From a virus: 31,916 bases of DNA. Below are positions 1 through 8,027 of this stretch, in pieces. The DNA lies in the IMG/VR virus record IMGVR_UViG_3300049043_000015, positions 1 to 31,916 of that record. One strand, 5' to 3'. The stretch's first letter is position 1. The number at the start of each line of letters is the position of its first letter. The notes below the pieces were generated by a model. The model had not been told where the DNA came from. It was given only the letters and a program-made list of their open reading frames with translations, and did no database searches. The position numbers and the translations under genes were made by a program.

Positions 1-8
1 GGCGTGTC

Positions 9-1335
9 TCATAGTTCGCTGACCTGTTGGATGCGTTTGCCGATCCAGCGCATGACAGGCACCGCCATGCTGTTCCCAAGCGCCTTGTAGCGCGGCCCAT
101 CTGGCGACTCCGGCTTCTTGCGCCACGGGATGTTGGTGTAGTTGTCTGGGAAGCCTTGCAGTCGGCTCGCACTCAACTGGCGTTAGGCGACGGACTTGCA
201 TTGCGGAAGTCATTACGCCGTCATGCCTGCCGCCATCCCCACCGCGCAGCATTGCTCCAGCAAGATTTTCTCTTGCGTTAAGTTCTTCGTCCCATGCGAC
301 CGGCTGCGCCACTACATCCGTCGCCCGAACGTCTCCTACATCAAAGCAGTTGATCGTGTTGCTGATTCCATCCTCTACCCACGTTTCGTGGTCGTTGACG
401 GACTGTGCGCGACGGCTTTTGCGGTAGTGGATAAGCCGCGCTGTTGCAATCGTTGGAACCTGGTTGGTTCCGCTTGCGCCAGCGCGCAAAGGTGGAGTCC
501 CTTCAACTGTCAGTCCAATTCCTCGAGAGTTACTGCTATTTCCTGCGCTAAACGCCATCGCCATCGGATTTGTAGCCTTGCAACGTCTGCATTAAGTCAA
601 TGTCGGTCTGTGGCACAGACATCTTTGCGCCGAAGCCAATGGGTTGCGCAACCATGTTGAATCCATCTGCACGACTGTTAATCGTGTGCGGTAGTTTCTA
701 GCGTAGCGGCTACGTCTGATTGACGATTGCCTGCAAAGCATCGCGCAGGGCTGTCGGAAGTTGCTTTCCGCGCTTCTCTGCTCGGCGGAGTATCCCGGCG
801 CACGCTTTCGGACTCAAAAAGAACCTTGGCGGGACGCTGCCAGTCTCCAAGGTATCCGACAACGAACACAGCGACGGCGGCGCTGGGCCACTCCGAACCA
901 TTGAGCGTCGAGAACTCTGTAGGCGAACCCATACCCCAACTCGCCCAGCGCCCCGAGGAAGGTACCAAAATCCCGTCCTCCGTTAGATGACAGGACACCG
1001 GGTACGTTTTCCCAAACATATCCATCGAGGCCGCTGACGTTGAGCGATTGCAAGAAACGTAAGCATGAGGTTGCCTCTGGGGTCGGCAAGCCCTTTGCGA
1101 TAACCCTGCGACGCTGAAGGATTGGCAGGGGGTTCCTCCAACAAGAAGGTCAATTGATTCATTTGGCCATTCCTCGTATTTGGTCATGTCGCCGTAGTTT
1201 GGGACGATTGGGTAATGATGATTGAGCACAGCGCATGGAAAGGCTCGATCTCGCGTAGCAAGCGGCTTTCCAGCCAAGCGAATGCCAGGTGACGGTTGCC
1301 GCCTCTATGCCGCTGCAAACGCTGCCGTATCTCAT
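9..1335 (-). CDS. dcm: DNA (cytosine-5) methyltransferase, Dcm type, frameshifted
   Basis: Phage-type C5 cytosine methyltransferase that would methylate DNA in the cell, probably to protect phage DNA from host restriction. The reading across frames starts MRYGSVCSGIEAAT (motif I, SAM binding). It then shows GGTPCQSFSVAGL (motif IV with the catalytic Cys), ENVPGVLSSNGGRDFGTFL (motif VI), a QRRRR stretch (motif VIII) and, at the end, ALGNSMAVPVMRWIGKRIQ (motif X). About 442 residues, normal for phage Dcm proteins. The ATG at 1335 overlaps the stop of the upstream gene (ATGA). Several one-base shifts break it: near 1240-1255 adding a G and a C restores AEIEPFPCAVLNHHYP, and more shifts lie near 1110, 860 and in 10-680. 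No restriction enzyme gene is adjacent, so it looks like an orphan enzyme. The family is clear; target sequence and activity are unknown. Confidence 0.88.
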
Positions 1336-1567
1336 TTCGTGCCCTTCTTCAGAATCTGCCGCCGCCCCTCTCGCGTCATGCTCAGCATTTGCAGCCGGTC
1401 ATAGTCTAGGTCCAGATCATGTCGCAGACCCAGCGCATCGACCCGATCGCCTTGCTGATCGGAGTAGATCCACTCCTTTGCTCGGCGCTGCGTATCCAAT
1501 GCGGTTGAGTCGAATCGCTTGGTCACACGACCGCGGCCCACAACGCCCGATATGACTGATCGTTCAC
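1332..1567 (-). CDS. Small conserved-type phage protein, frameshifted
   Basis: I cannot name a function. The GTG at 1567 overlaps the TGA of the preceding gene (GTGA). The first frame reads VNDQSYRALWAAVV, then stops. Reading continues in other frames as QAIRLNRIGY, then KEWIYSDQQGDRVDALGL, and ends MTREGRRQILKKGTK. The pattern of ALWAAV, then QAIR, then WIYSD followed by a short basic tail resembles small phage proteins of 80-100 residues found among early genes. At least two one-base shifts are needed. The downstream Dcm start overlaps its stop. The reconstructed start is preferred over the ATG-like start at 1541 because it joins the gene to its neighbour. Confidence 0.55.
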
Positions 1568-1857
1568 CAGTTCGCCGTCTGTCTGGCTAGGTCGATTGCT
1601 TTACATAGTTCCTCGATGATGGGTTTGATGGTCTTTCGCAGCCGGTACAGTTCTCGCTTTTGCTCCCGCCTGCGATCTCGTAACTTCTCGGCGTGCTGCC
1701 AGTAATACTCGCGCTGGTATTCCGTCCGCTTGTTGCCGAGTCTTACAGCCTCCGAGGCCGCGCGCTGGGCTTCTGGCGTGAGGGATTGGTGGAGGTGGTA
1801 GTTGTGCGGCTTCCCCCCGACCGACTCTGTTCCGCAAATTGGGCAATTACGGCGCAT
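1564..1857 (-). CDS. Small protein with N-terminal zinc-ribbon-like Cys pair and basic helix
   Basis: Intact frame of 97 residues. It begins MRRNCPICGTE, giving one CxxC pair, with two histidines (HNYHLH) shortly after that could complete a metal site. The rest is strongly helical and basic (REYYWQHAEKLRDRRREQKR), a pattern also seen next to HNH-type zinc knuckles, but no HNH motif is visible. A DNA- or RNA-binding role is plausible from charge and Cys spacing only. It starts 11 bases inside the end of the upstream gene, and its stop overlaps the start of the downstream one. Function unknown. Confidence 0.65.
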   Translation of the reverse strand: MRRNCPICGTESVGGKPHNYHLHQSLTPEAQRAASEAVRLGNKRTEYQREYYWQHAEKLRDRRREQKRELYRLRKTIKPIIEELCKAIDLARQTANW

Positions 1858-2259
1858 GACGTGTACACGCCTCCTCGGCTTGCTCGAAGGTTCTGGAACA
1901 AGCCCCAGGCACTTCGGAATGCGCCGTCCGTCCTCGTTGCTGCGTCCAAGCCACGTATAGGCCTTCTGGGCCGTTTTGGTCTTGGCGGATGGCGTAGGCG
2001 CGGCAGGCGCTGACGTGGCCCCAAAATGGATGAGAGAGCCATTGGAGAGGCTGACGGAGGCGTAGGGCGGCTTGGGTCATGGCGCGTCCTCGTCCGTGGC
2101 CCAACTTGGGCAGGGTGCCGACTTGGCCCTCGGCGTCTTGGTAGTGCAGCACCGCGCGCCGAAGGTCTGCTGGAAGGCGAGCATCATGGATAGCGCCTCC
2201 GGCCCTTCGTGACGCAGTAACCGCTCGCCGACCGCCGTGGTCGGGGTAGGCTTCGGCAT
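1847..2259 (-). CDS. Hypothetical phage protein, frameshifted
   Basis: Not recognised. The ATG at 2259 gives MPKPTPTTAVGERLLRHEG followed by a short helical segment (ALSMMLAFQQTFG). A one-base shift near 2145-2155 moves the frame into YQDAEGQVGTLPKLGHGRG, a segment containing SHPFWGHVSACRAY, and a C-terminus ending EQAEEACTRHAP. The joined length is about 137 residues. No transmembrane segment or metal motif is seen. It is the first gene after the ACTGGGG repeat cluster, so it could have its own translation start with only a weak ribosome site. Long versions starting further upstream would run through the repeats and are less likely. Confidence 0.45.
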
Positions 2260-2276
2260 CTTCAATCGCTTCGTTA

Positions 2277-2481
2277 ACTGGGGGAATGTCTCATCGTGTC
2301 TCACTAACTGGGGGAACAACTGGGGAAAAACCTAAACTCGCGTAAGTCATTGATTCTTCGTCCCCCAGTTGATCCCACTATATACAACTGGGGAACTGGG
2401 GAACTGGGGCAACCCCCAGTGTCCCCTCCAAGTTGCCTTCCGACTGGGGGAAAGACTTGGGATAACTGGGGAAACTGGGGG
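2277..2481. repeat. Cluster of eleven ACTGGGG motifs (iteron-like; candidate replication origin)
   Basis: ACTGGGG occurs on the plus strand starting at 2277, 2307, 2319, 2387, 2395, 2403, 2443, 2465 and 2474, and inverted at 2362-2369 and 2413-2420. Three copies (2387-2409) are spaced exactly 8 bases and two (2465, 2474) are spaced 9. These spacings are not multiples of three, so a coding repeat is unlikely. The cluster fills the gap between the primase-helicase gene and the next gene. Position and form suggest a binding array for the replication protein. This is inference; no experimental origin is known to me. Confidence 0.6.
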
Positions 2482-2493
2482 CAATTACGTTGC

Positions 2494-4752
2494 TCAAAAC
2501 GGCACAACCTCATCCTCATCGGCCTTCTTATCGCCAACCTTGAACGCCGAAATATACCGCCCCTTCGCATGATCGCGAGCCGACACTTTGACCAGGCTAC
2601 CCTCGGACACCCACTCATCGAGCACGCGCCGAACCATCGACCGCGCACCCGGCATCGTGAACATCCAAGCTCCATATGCCTCGCCACGATCTGCCCGGCC
2701 CATTGCGCGCTGCGAACATCCGCCCGCACCAACAACGGGTCGCGCTGATACGTCGCGTCTATGTCTGCCAGAATGACCGCCTTTTGACCCGGCGACATCT
2801 GCGCGTCAGTCGGCGGGTTCCACTCATCCACCACGCCCACCTTGTCGCCGTCTGGATACACCGCATCGCCGTTGCCTAAGTCAATGCTGACCAGTTGCCG
2901 CCACAGCCGCTCGTCCGTCGGCGGGTCTCATGTTGGCCTTTGGATTCTGAAGCCAGAAATACCGTCGCCGATCCTTCGCTTCGATACCGTACCGCTCCGC
3001 CTCGGGCTGTCCCATCGGCGAGGCAATCCGCACGCTACGACACGCCCCGAGCAATGCCGACGCACCGCGCACGTCCTCGCTCGACGCCCTCGTTGCCGTT
3101 GCCCTTTCGGAAGTGATGCACGATCTCGACCGCCAGGTTCGCCTGCTCGGCTATCGCGCGCCACTCCCACATCACCTTTTCCATCGCCGGGTTGTTGTTC
3201 TCATTGACCGCGTGCGTCGAAATGAACGGGTCAAGGATCATGGCGTCGATGCCCTCATCTCGAGCGCACTTCACGATCTGCTCACGCACGGCAGGCAGTT
3301 GCATTACCGTGCCATCCGCTTCCTCGGCCACGATGATGCGGGTATCACGGCCAGAGGTGAGGTACAGATTCTGCGCGACCTCCTGCGGGTCTAGGCTGTA
3401 GTGCTTACAGATCGCCACGAGCCTACGCTGCAATTCGTCCAGCGGGTCTTCCCCGTTGTGAATCCAGACCTTGAGCGCCCCGGTCGGCAGTTGCCACTTA
3501 CCGCGCAGTAAGATCGCGTCCAAGCGCCATGCTCACAGCCTCTACCATCGTCATCGACGACTTGCCGCCACCGCCCGCGCCTGCCGTCATCGACACCATG
3601 CGACGCATATAGTGGAAGCCATACAGCCACTGCCGAGGCGGTATGCAATCGGCATCGATAGGCTGCCAGCGCCGCGCGACGATGCTTTCAGCGTTGCGAC
3701 GCTTGCGCCGCTTTGGCCGGTTCGGTGGCCGGTTCCCTTACTGGCTCCATGCCGCGCGCCTCGGGCACGTCCGACCAGTCCGGCTCGCCTTCTTCGCGTG
3801 GTGGTGGGCCCAGCCGCACGGCCTCGGATACGTGGACATAGCCGCCAGCCTTTGCTGCGCTGAACACGCTACCGAACGTCACGCCGCCCGCCCGGTCGAG
3901 GTGGAACGACTGCCATCGGTGCTCGATGTCGGCCGCGCCCTGCGTAGTTGTGCGGCAGCGTGCCAGTCAGTCCGCCGCTTGACCATGCGTCCCAAAGTTC
4001 CAGCCCATCGTCAGCGCCGCCGCTCGCGTGGTGCAGCGCCATGCCGACCATGAGCCATGCGTCGTATCGCTCTGGGTCAATATGCGCCAGCGCATCCGTG
4101 ACGCGCGGCAGATCGCGCTGGAAGTCTTGGCTAGTGCCGAGCCGTGGCGGCAGTTTCGCGGCCACCTCCGACGGCAGTTCCAAATCCATGCGCCGCTCAT
4201 CGATCAGCCCAGCGGGCAGCGTGGCAATGTCAGCCAGCGGGCCGGACTGCCCAAAGTGCAGCGGCCACCAAATGACGTAGCCACCTTCGGCTCGGATATC
4301 CAGCCCACCCCGGCGCACCTTGCCGAGCGTCACGCTCGCGCCGCCTCTGATCTTTACGCCTGCCGGAGTCTGGAATAGGTAATGCCGCCCGCCGCTTCCG
4401 CCGCCCGTTTGGTGCACCCGCGTGGAGGTGAGGATCGACTGATTTTCGGACAGCCAGTCTTGCGCCTGGTCGTCGGCTACCCGCGCGTCGAAGTCGAGCA
4501 CAGCCAGATTAGTGCGCGATCCCGTCGGCACGCCCACGAGCGCGTCGGGTAGTTGCCCCACCATCTACGGATGGTCGCCTCGTCTTGGCTTGCATCCTTA
4601 AACCCGTTGCGGGTCAGAGGGGACTTGGCCTTTTGGATACGCCCTGTGGTGTCCTTCTCATCACGCCGTCGGCATGGGAATACGGGGTAACGCTTGGCGA
4701 GGTCGAGCACCTTTTCGACGGGTACGATTGCTGTGAGTTCGGGTTGTGTCAT
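2494..4752 (-). CDS. Bifunctional primase-polymerase / RepA-type hexameric helicase, frameshifted
   Basis: Main replication protein, about 750 residues when joined. The N-terminal third is a prim-pol domain: KSPLTRNGFKDAS, then LAVLDFDARV with catalytic acidic residues, then HQTGGGSGGRHYLFQ and GLDIRAEGGYVIWWP. A PriCT-like segment follows (YDAWLMVGMALHHASGG). The second half is a RecA/RepA-like ATPase: Walker A GAGGGGKSS near 3565, KVWIHNGEDPLDELQRRL, Walker B DAMILDPFISTH near 3230, and IVHHFRKG. It ends in a small winged-helix-like segment and an acidic tail, DEDEVVPF. Frameshifts lie near 4565, 3880-3930, 3690, 3500, 3070, 2880 and 2700. The ATG at 4752 overlaps the stop of the regulator gene. 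It should synthesise primers and unwind DNA at the phage origin, for which the adjacent repeats are the obvious candidate. Confidence 0.85.
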
Positions 4753-4964
4753 GGGTAGATATCCGGCCTCAAGGCATTTCTCCGTACTCCGGTAGCGGCC
4801 TCAATGTCAAGTACCCGCATGACCGGCACGCGGCCAGCCTCGACCCACTGGTGGACAGCCTGCGGCTTTATCTTGAGTTTTCGCGCGAGCGCGGCCTGTC
4901 CGCCAGCCTTTGCTATCGCAGCAAGGAGGGCGGACTTAGGACTTTGGTGTGGTTGTTTACGCAT
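4749..4964 (-). CDS. YdaS/Cro-like helix-turn-helix regulator
   Basis: 71 residues from the ATG at 4964 (MRKQPHQSPKSALLAAIAKA). The helix-turn-helix is AALARKLKIKPQAVHQWVEAG, followed by RVPVMRVLDIEAATGV and a short tail LRPDIYP. This is the pattern of the YdaS/Cro family, where G-Q-A-A-L-A starts the first helix. It would bind the paired operator-like repeats just upstream. It is the first gene of the leftward replication operon, as cro is in lambda, and its stop overlaps the primase start. The longer frame from 5063 is rejected because it would run through the operators. No ribosome site precedes the ATG, and a promoter fits just upstream of it, so the message may be leaderless. Confidence 0.8.
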   Translation of the reverse strand: MRKQPHQSPKSALLAAIAKAGGQAALARKLKIKPQAVHQWVEAGRVPVMRVLDIEAATGVRRNALRPDIYP

Positions 4965-4973
4965 ACGCGGCCG

Positions 4974-5003
4974 AGCATACCGTAGGGTGGACAGAAGTAT
5001 CAA
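4974..5003 (-). promoter_or_regulatory. Putative leftward promoter for regulator/replication operon
   Basis: On the minus strand TTGATA (4998-5003) and TATGCT (4974-4979) are 18 bases apart. The -35 matches the sigma-70 consensus at 5 of 6 positions and the -10 at 4 of 6. The -35 lies inside the first operator-like repeat. Transcription would start at about 4967, only a few bases before the ATG at 4964. Confidence 0.5.
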
Positions 5004-5031
5004 GTATTGCTTTTCTATCAAGTAGTGCTTG
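4998..5031. promoter_or_regulatory. Two direct operator-like repeats
   Basis: TATCAAGTATTGCTT (4998-5012) and TATCAAGTAGTGCTT (5016-5030) differ at one base and are spaced 18 bases start to start. The second contains a CAAG-5-CTTG palindrome (5019-5031). They cover the -35 regions of both divergent promoters, as expected for sites of the adjacent Cro-like regulator. Regulator binding is inferred. Confidence 0.65.
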
Positions 5032-5057
5032 ACACCCCAAAACCGGCATGGTTTACT
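5029..5057 (+). promoter_or_regulatory. Rightward early promoter
   Basis: Perfect -35 TTGACA (5029-5034), a 17-base spacer, and -10 TTTACT (5052-5057, 4 of 6). The -35 overlaps the end of the second operator repeat. Transcription would begin near 5064 and read the plus-strand early genes, whose first ribosome site AAGGAG is at 5097-5102. Confidence 0.65.
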
Positions 5058-5108
5058 ACACACATGGACGGCGCGGTGCCGGGCCAGAAGCGATAGAAGG
5101 AGACGACA

Positions 5109-5309
5109 ATGACCTACGAAACCGAAGAACGATGCACTTGTTGTGATCGCGTACTCAACAAGAAAACGCTGGTTTATTTAGAGTTGAACTGGCGCACCAG
5201 AAAGTACAGCAAAGACAGCGTGCCGTCGGAAGAAAGCCAGGGCTATTTCCCGTTCGGTCAAGGGTGTGCAAAAACCGTTTTGAAAAGAGGCGGCGAGGTG
5301 GCGGCATGA
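5109..5309 (+). CDS. Small Cys-rich early protein
   Basis: First gene of the rightward operon, 66 residues, intact, with ribosome site AAGGAG six bases before the ATG. It starts MTYETEERCTCCDRVLNKKT and has a later Cys in FGQGCAKTVLKRGG. The CTCC group plus one later Cys suggests a small zinc-binding fold, but the usual four-Cys spacing is not complete. No family recognised. A role as an early host- or DNA-modifying protein is only a guess from position. Its stop overlaps the next ATG (ATGA). Confidence 0.65.
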   Translation: MTYETEERCTCCDRVLNKKTLVYLELNWRTRKYSKDSVPSEESQGYFPFGQGCAKTVLKRGGEVAA

Positions 5310-5410
5310 ACCGCCCCTCCCTCTGGCCGCAAGCCATCGTATTTTTTTGTTGTGCCTTGTCGCCTGCGCTGTGGAGCCATGCGACGGGCATTCGTGTGAT
5401 CAAGAAGTAA
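5306..5410 (+). CDS. Tiny membrane-like peptide
   Basis: 34 residues, ATG overlapping the stop of the upstream gene. The centre (IVFFCCALSPALW) is hydrophobic and could form one short membrane helix; the ends are basic (VIKK at the C-terminus). Only position and the ATGA junction support it as a gene. Function unknown. Confidence 0.4.
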   Translation: MNRPSLWPQAIVFFCCALSPALWSHATGIRVIKK

Positions 5411-5430
5411 CCATTAAGGAGTTTAATTAA

Positions 5431-6068
5431 ATGAGCATTTTTGTTAGCGCATCATCTGGCGGCAACTATCCCGAGCGCAAGCCATTGGAAGCCGGAGCCT
5501 ACGCCGCAGTCTGCGATATGGTCGTCGATCTTGGAGTGCAGCCCTCACCTGGCGGACAGTTCGCGCCCAAGCGCACCCTGCTGCTGCGGTTCCAGATCCC
5601 GAGTGAGCGCGTCGAAATCACGAAGGACGGCGAGACGAAGAGTCTGCCCGCCGTGATTAGCCGCACCGTGGGCCTGTCATTAAACGAGAAGGCCACGCTT
5701 CGCCAATTGTTGCAATCGTGGCGGGGCCGTGCGTTTACGCCCGAGGAGTTGAAGAAGTTTGATCTGACGGCAGTCCTCGGCAAGCCCGCGTTCATCAACG
5801 TGACCCACAGCGACGAAGGGTGACAAGACCTACGCCAATTTGACCAGCATTATGCCCCTGCCAAAGGGCATGGCCGCACCGACCCTTGAGGGCGAGGCGC
5901 TGGTGGTTCTCGACCGACACTCCAAACCCAGACGCGTTCGAGCAAGTTGCCGACGTGGGTACAGGACAAGATCGCCGCGCGCATCATCGAGCAAGCCGAA
6001 TAGCCGCAGTCGCCTGCTCCGGCCTGCTGCCTGCGCCTGCGTTCGTTGACGATGAGGTGGCCTTCTAA
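5431..6068 (+). CDS. Putative single-stranded DNA-binding protein, frameshifted
   Basis: About 210 residues when joined. A clear ribosome site (AAGGAG, 5415-5420) precedes the ATG. The first 130 residues are in one frame (MSIFVSASSGGNYPERKPLE to KPAFINVTHSDEG). Shifts near 5820, 5925 and 5950 then lead through KGDKTYANLTSIMPLPKGM, TPNPDAFEQ and LPTWVQDKIAARIIEQAE. The C-terminus is Pro/Ala-rich and ends FVDDEVAF, an acidic tip with a terminal Phe like that of SSB proteins, which bind partners through it. Together with the nuclease that follows (TAATG overlap), this suggests ssDNA binding in replication or recombination. An OB fold cannot be proven by eye. A DUF669-like phage protein is the main alternative. 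Confidence 0.6.
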
Positions 6069-6779
6069 TGGCAACCGCAAGTTACGGATACAAACTGGCA
6101 GACGGCACGAAAGTGCCGTCCGTCACCACCATTCTCAAGATCAAAGACCCTGGCGCGCTCATCAACTGGGCTTATAAAACGGGTCGCGCTCATGGCAATT
6201 TGGAAGGCAAGGGCCAGTTCGCACCGGCCAATCTTGTACGATGGCAACGATGCCTTGCAGATCGGCACGTGCGTCCACGAAATGTGCGAGGTGTACGTAA
6301 AGGGCGGCGATCCGACCGCGCATCTTGACGCCGTGATGGAGAAAGCCGAGACGCTGGACAAGTCAGCATTCCGCGCGCAAGTCGTCAGCGCGTACAGTGC
6401 ATTTGAGTTTTGGTGCAAGGGCACGCAGTTGGAGATCCTCGAGTGCGAGGTGCCAGTGCTGTCCGAGACGCACCGCTACGGCGGCACGCTCGACTTCATC
6501 GGGCGGCTGAATGGTCGGCTTGTGCTCGGCGACTTCAAGACCAGCGGCGGGGTCTATCCAGAGTATCTGATCCAGTTGGTCGCGTATGCGAAGGCATACG
6601 AGGAATGCAAGGGCGTGAAGATCGACGGCGGGTATCACCTTCTGCGCTTCAGCAAGGAAAACGGCGATTTCGGGCACCACTTCTACCCGAAGCCTAGACG
6701 ACGATGCGTGGCCCGCGTTTCTCGCATTTGCGGGCGCTGCATGAATCTCAATGAGAAGTTGAAGAAACGGGCGGCTTGA
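6068..6779 (+). CDS. PD-(D/E)XK (RecB/Cas4-like) nuclease, frameshifted
   Basis: About 237 residues joined. It starts MATASYGYKLADGTKVPSVT, then TTILKIKDPGALINWAYKTG. After a shift near 6225-6240 it continues LYDGNDALQIGTCVHEMCEV, where the H follows the usual RecB-like GT-x-x-H pattern. Catalytic core residues are in GTLDFIGRL, LVLGDFKTS (D-x-K) and YLIQLVAYAKAY (Q-x-x-x-Y). A second shift near 6695-6705 restores LDDDAWPAFLA. The product probably degrades or processes DNA ends in phage recombination, with the SSB-like protein beside it as likely partner. Start and stop both overlap neighbours. Confidence 0.8.
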
Positions 6780-6876
6780 TTTTTTTACTGTCACGGCACG
6801 GCACTGCGAGTGGGCGCATGTGCCAAGCCCCAAATGGAGAGCCAAACTGGCGGAGAATACTAATGAGCGATTATAA
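6776..6876 (+). CDS. Tiny hypothetical protein, frameshifted at a T run
   Basis: A TTG at 6776 overlaps the nuclease stop (TTGA). If the seven-T run at 6780-6786 had eight Ts, the frame would read TTG-I-F-F then TVTARHCEWAHVPSPKWRAK and LAENTNERL before a TAA at 6874-6876, about 33 residues. It fits the tight packing of the operon. Function unknown; existence rests on the run length. Confidence 0.35.
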
Positions 6877-6878
6877 GA

Positions 6879-7064
6879 GTTAAAATCTTCGTTTCAAATG
6901 CGCGTATACGCAAAGCGATTGAGGCAGCAGGGTATACCTTCGTGCTTTCAGATGTGCAGGGTGAAAAACCTATCAATTAGCGCCACGTTTAATCTCGTGA
7001 ACATGAAAACCTCACCGCGCAACAAGAATGGAGAATGGAGATTGTGCGTGTTGAAGTTGGCTGA
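6879..7064 (+). CDS. Small hypothetical protein, frameshifted, start unclear
   Basis: The frame from about 6879 reads VKIFVSNARIRKAIEAAGYT, then FVLSDVQGEKPIN before a stop. The same frame resumes at EHENLTAQQEWRMEIVRVEV and ends G-stop at 7062-7064. The two in-frame stops near 6980 and 6992 vanish if the short stretch between them is read one frame over (LAPRLIS), so a compensating indel pair is likely. No standard start codon is visible at the N-terminus. About 61 residues, no family recognised. The stretch is AT-richer than the surrounding DNA. Confidence 0.35.
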
Positions 7065-7248
7065 TGCGTTGTATTCACTACCCGATGTATCTTTTTAGTG
7101 AGCAGCAAAAATTACTTGTCCTCAGAGACATTTACAGGCACTAGGGATGTTACTGAATTCAGAACTTGTCCGTATCAGCGAACAGTATATCTGGGACAAT
7201 CGTCTTGAAGATATGCAAGACAACGAAGGGGTTCGTCAGATTGCGTAA
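7064..7248 (+). CDS. Small hypothetical protein, frameshifted
   Basis: The ATG at 7064 overlaps the preceding TGA (TGATG). It reads MRCIHYPMYLFSEQQKLLVL, then RDIYRH and stops. One base added near 7140 joins it to MLLNSELVRISEQYIWDNRL and EDMQDNEGVRQIA, whose TAA overlaps the DUF3310 start (TAATG). About 61 residues, charged and probably soluble. The second half alone (7147-7248) could be a separate 33-residue gene. Function unknown. Confidence 0.4.
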
Positions 7249-7550
7249 TGGCCGATCCAATGTACACCGACGACGACGAAATGTTTCAAGACCTAACCCA
7301 CGACCCGGTAGATTCGCCACGGCACTACCAGTTGCGAATCGGCGGCGTGGACGCGGAAATGATCGACGTTATCCGCGCCATTCTTGGCGCTCGTGGCACG
7401 TTGACTTACTGCCACGGCTCGGCGCTGAAATATCTCGGGCGCGCTGGCAAGAAAGACGGCGCACCGACGGCGCAAGATCTTCGCAAAGCCGGGTGGTTTT
7501 GTACATTTGCGGCGCAAATCGCAGAAGATTTAGAGGGTGAGGACAAATGA
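7248..7550 (+). CDS. DUF3310 family protein
   Basis: 100 residues, intact. After an acidic N-terminus (MADPMYTDDDEMFQDLTHDP) it shows the DUF3310 pattern: SPRHYQLRIGGVDAEMIDVI, then TYCHGSALKYLGRAGKKDG and DLRKAGWF. In the family the conserved H-Y, the C-x-G-N/S-A-x-K-Y-L helix and the D-L-x-K-A segment are typical of phage proteins of unknown biochemical role, sometimes fused to nucleotide kinases. Both junctions are overlaps, placing it firmly in the early operon. Confidence 0.8.
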   Translation: MADPMYTDDDEMFQDLTHDPVDSPRHYQLRIGGVDAEMIDVIRAILGARGTLTYCHGSALKYLGRAGKKDGAPTAQDLRKAGWFCTFAAQIAEDLEGEDK

Positions 7551-7714
7551 TTAAGCAATCCTCGGCTGAAACTCTGCAAGCCATTGCCGATCTGCTCGGT
7601 ACGCGGCCGACCGCCGCAATGGTCGCAGCCGCGCTCGAGGCGGCATACTCGCTTGGTCGGTGCGACCAGGTGCTTGAGTCAACAAAGGTGGCGCAGCATG
7701 AACTGGCTTCTTGA
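7547..7714 (+). CDS. Small hypothetical protein
   Basis: 55 residues, ATG overlapping the DUF3310 stop (ATGA). It reads MIKQSSAETLQAIADLLGTR, then PTAAMVAAALEAAYSLGRCD. It is Ala-rich, predicted helical, and has no membrane segment. It overlaps the next small gene by 17 bases. Function unknown. Confidence 0.5.
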   Translation: MIKQSSAETLQAIADLLGTRPTAAMVAAALEAAYSLGRCDQVLESTKVAQHELAS

Positions 7715-7817
7715 CATGATCCGCCGCGTGCGGCACTCACGCCGCGAGGATTGGCGGCACGTCCCGCCGCCCAATTGGGCTTGCTCACGTAAACGTGCGG
7801 GAGGGCTTTACTGGTGA
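7698..7817 (+). CDS. Tiny basic hypothetical protein
   Basis: 39 residues: MNWLLDMIRRVRHSRREDWR, then HVPPPNWACSRKRAGGLYW. Strongly basic with several Trp; could bind nucleic acid or a protein partner. It is supported by overlaps at both ends (its TGA overlaps the next GTG). No family recognised. Confidence 0.4.
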   Translation: MNWLLDMIRRVRHSRREDWRHVPPPNWACSRKRAGGLYW

Positions 7818-8027
7818 AAGTAGAAATCTGTCCCGAAAGCATGGCAGAAATTACTCGGGCCTGAATTGCAGTTGACGCTGCAACTGTTCAAGAAGGATTT
7901 ACGCCAGCGGAAAGTGGGCAAAGGTACGGCGGTATTTGCTCACGATAAAGCAGCCGACATTGAGCAGATAAAGCGGCACGTGGAAGCAACGGAGATGCTA
8001 TTGCGATATTACGGTGAGCCTCAATGA
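7814..8027 (+). CDS. Small hypothetical protein, frameshifted
   Basis: A GTG at 7814 overlaps the upstream stop (GTGA) and starts VKVEICP. A one-base shift at the CCC near 7836-7838 gives PKAWQKLLGPELQLTLQLFK, then KDLRQRKVGKGTAVFAHDKA and EATEMLLRYYGEPQ. The stop overlaps the next ATG. About 71 residues, mostly helical and basic. Function unknown. Confidence 0.5.

Noticed and set aside
1564-1857. HNH endonuclease
   Set aside because: The basic helix looks similar to those near HNH knuckles, but no H-N-H motif is present in this intact frame.
2277-2481. CRISPR array
   Set aside because: Repeats are only 7-8 bases, irregularly spaced and in both directions; no spacer structure or cas genes.
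2304-2861. A 185-residue minus-strand frame running through the ACTGGGG repeats
   Set aside because: Only its first part belongs to the helicase gene; after about 2700 it leaves the true frame, and the repeats inside it have spacings that do not fit codons.
5431-6779. RecT/Redbeta-type recombinase plus exonuclease
   Set aside because: The second gene has PD-(D/E)XK motifs, but the first shows an SSB-like acidic tip and no RecT pattern.
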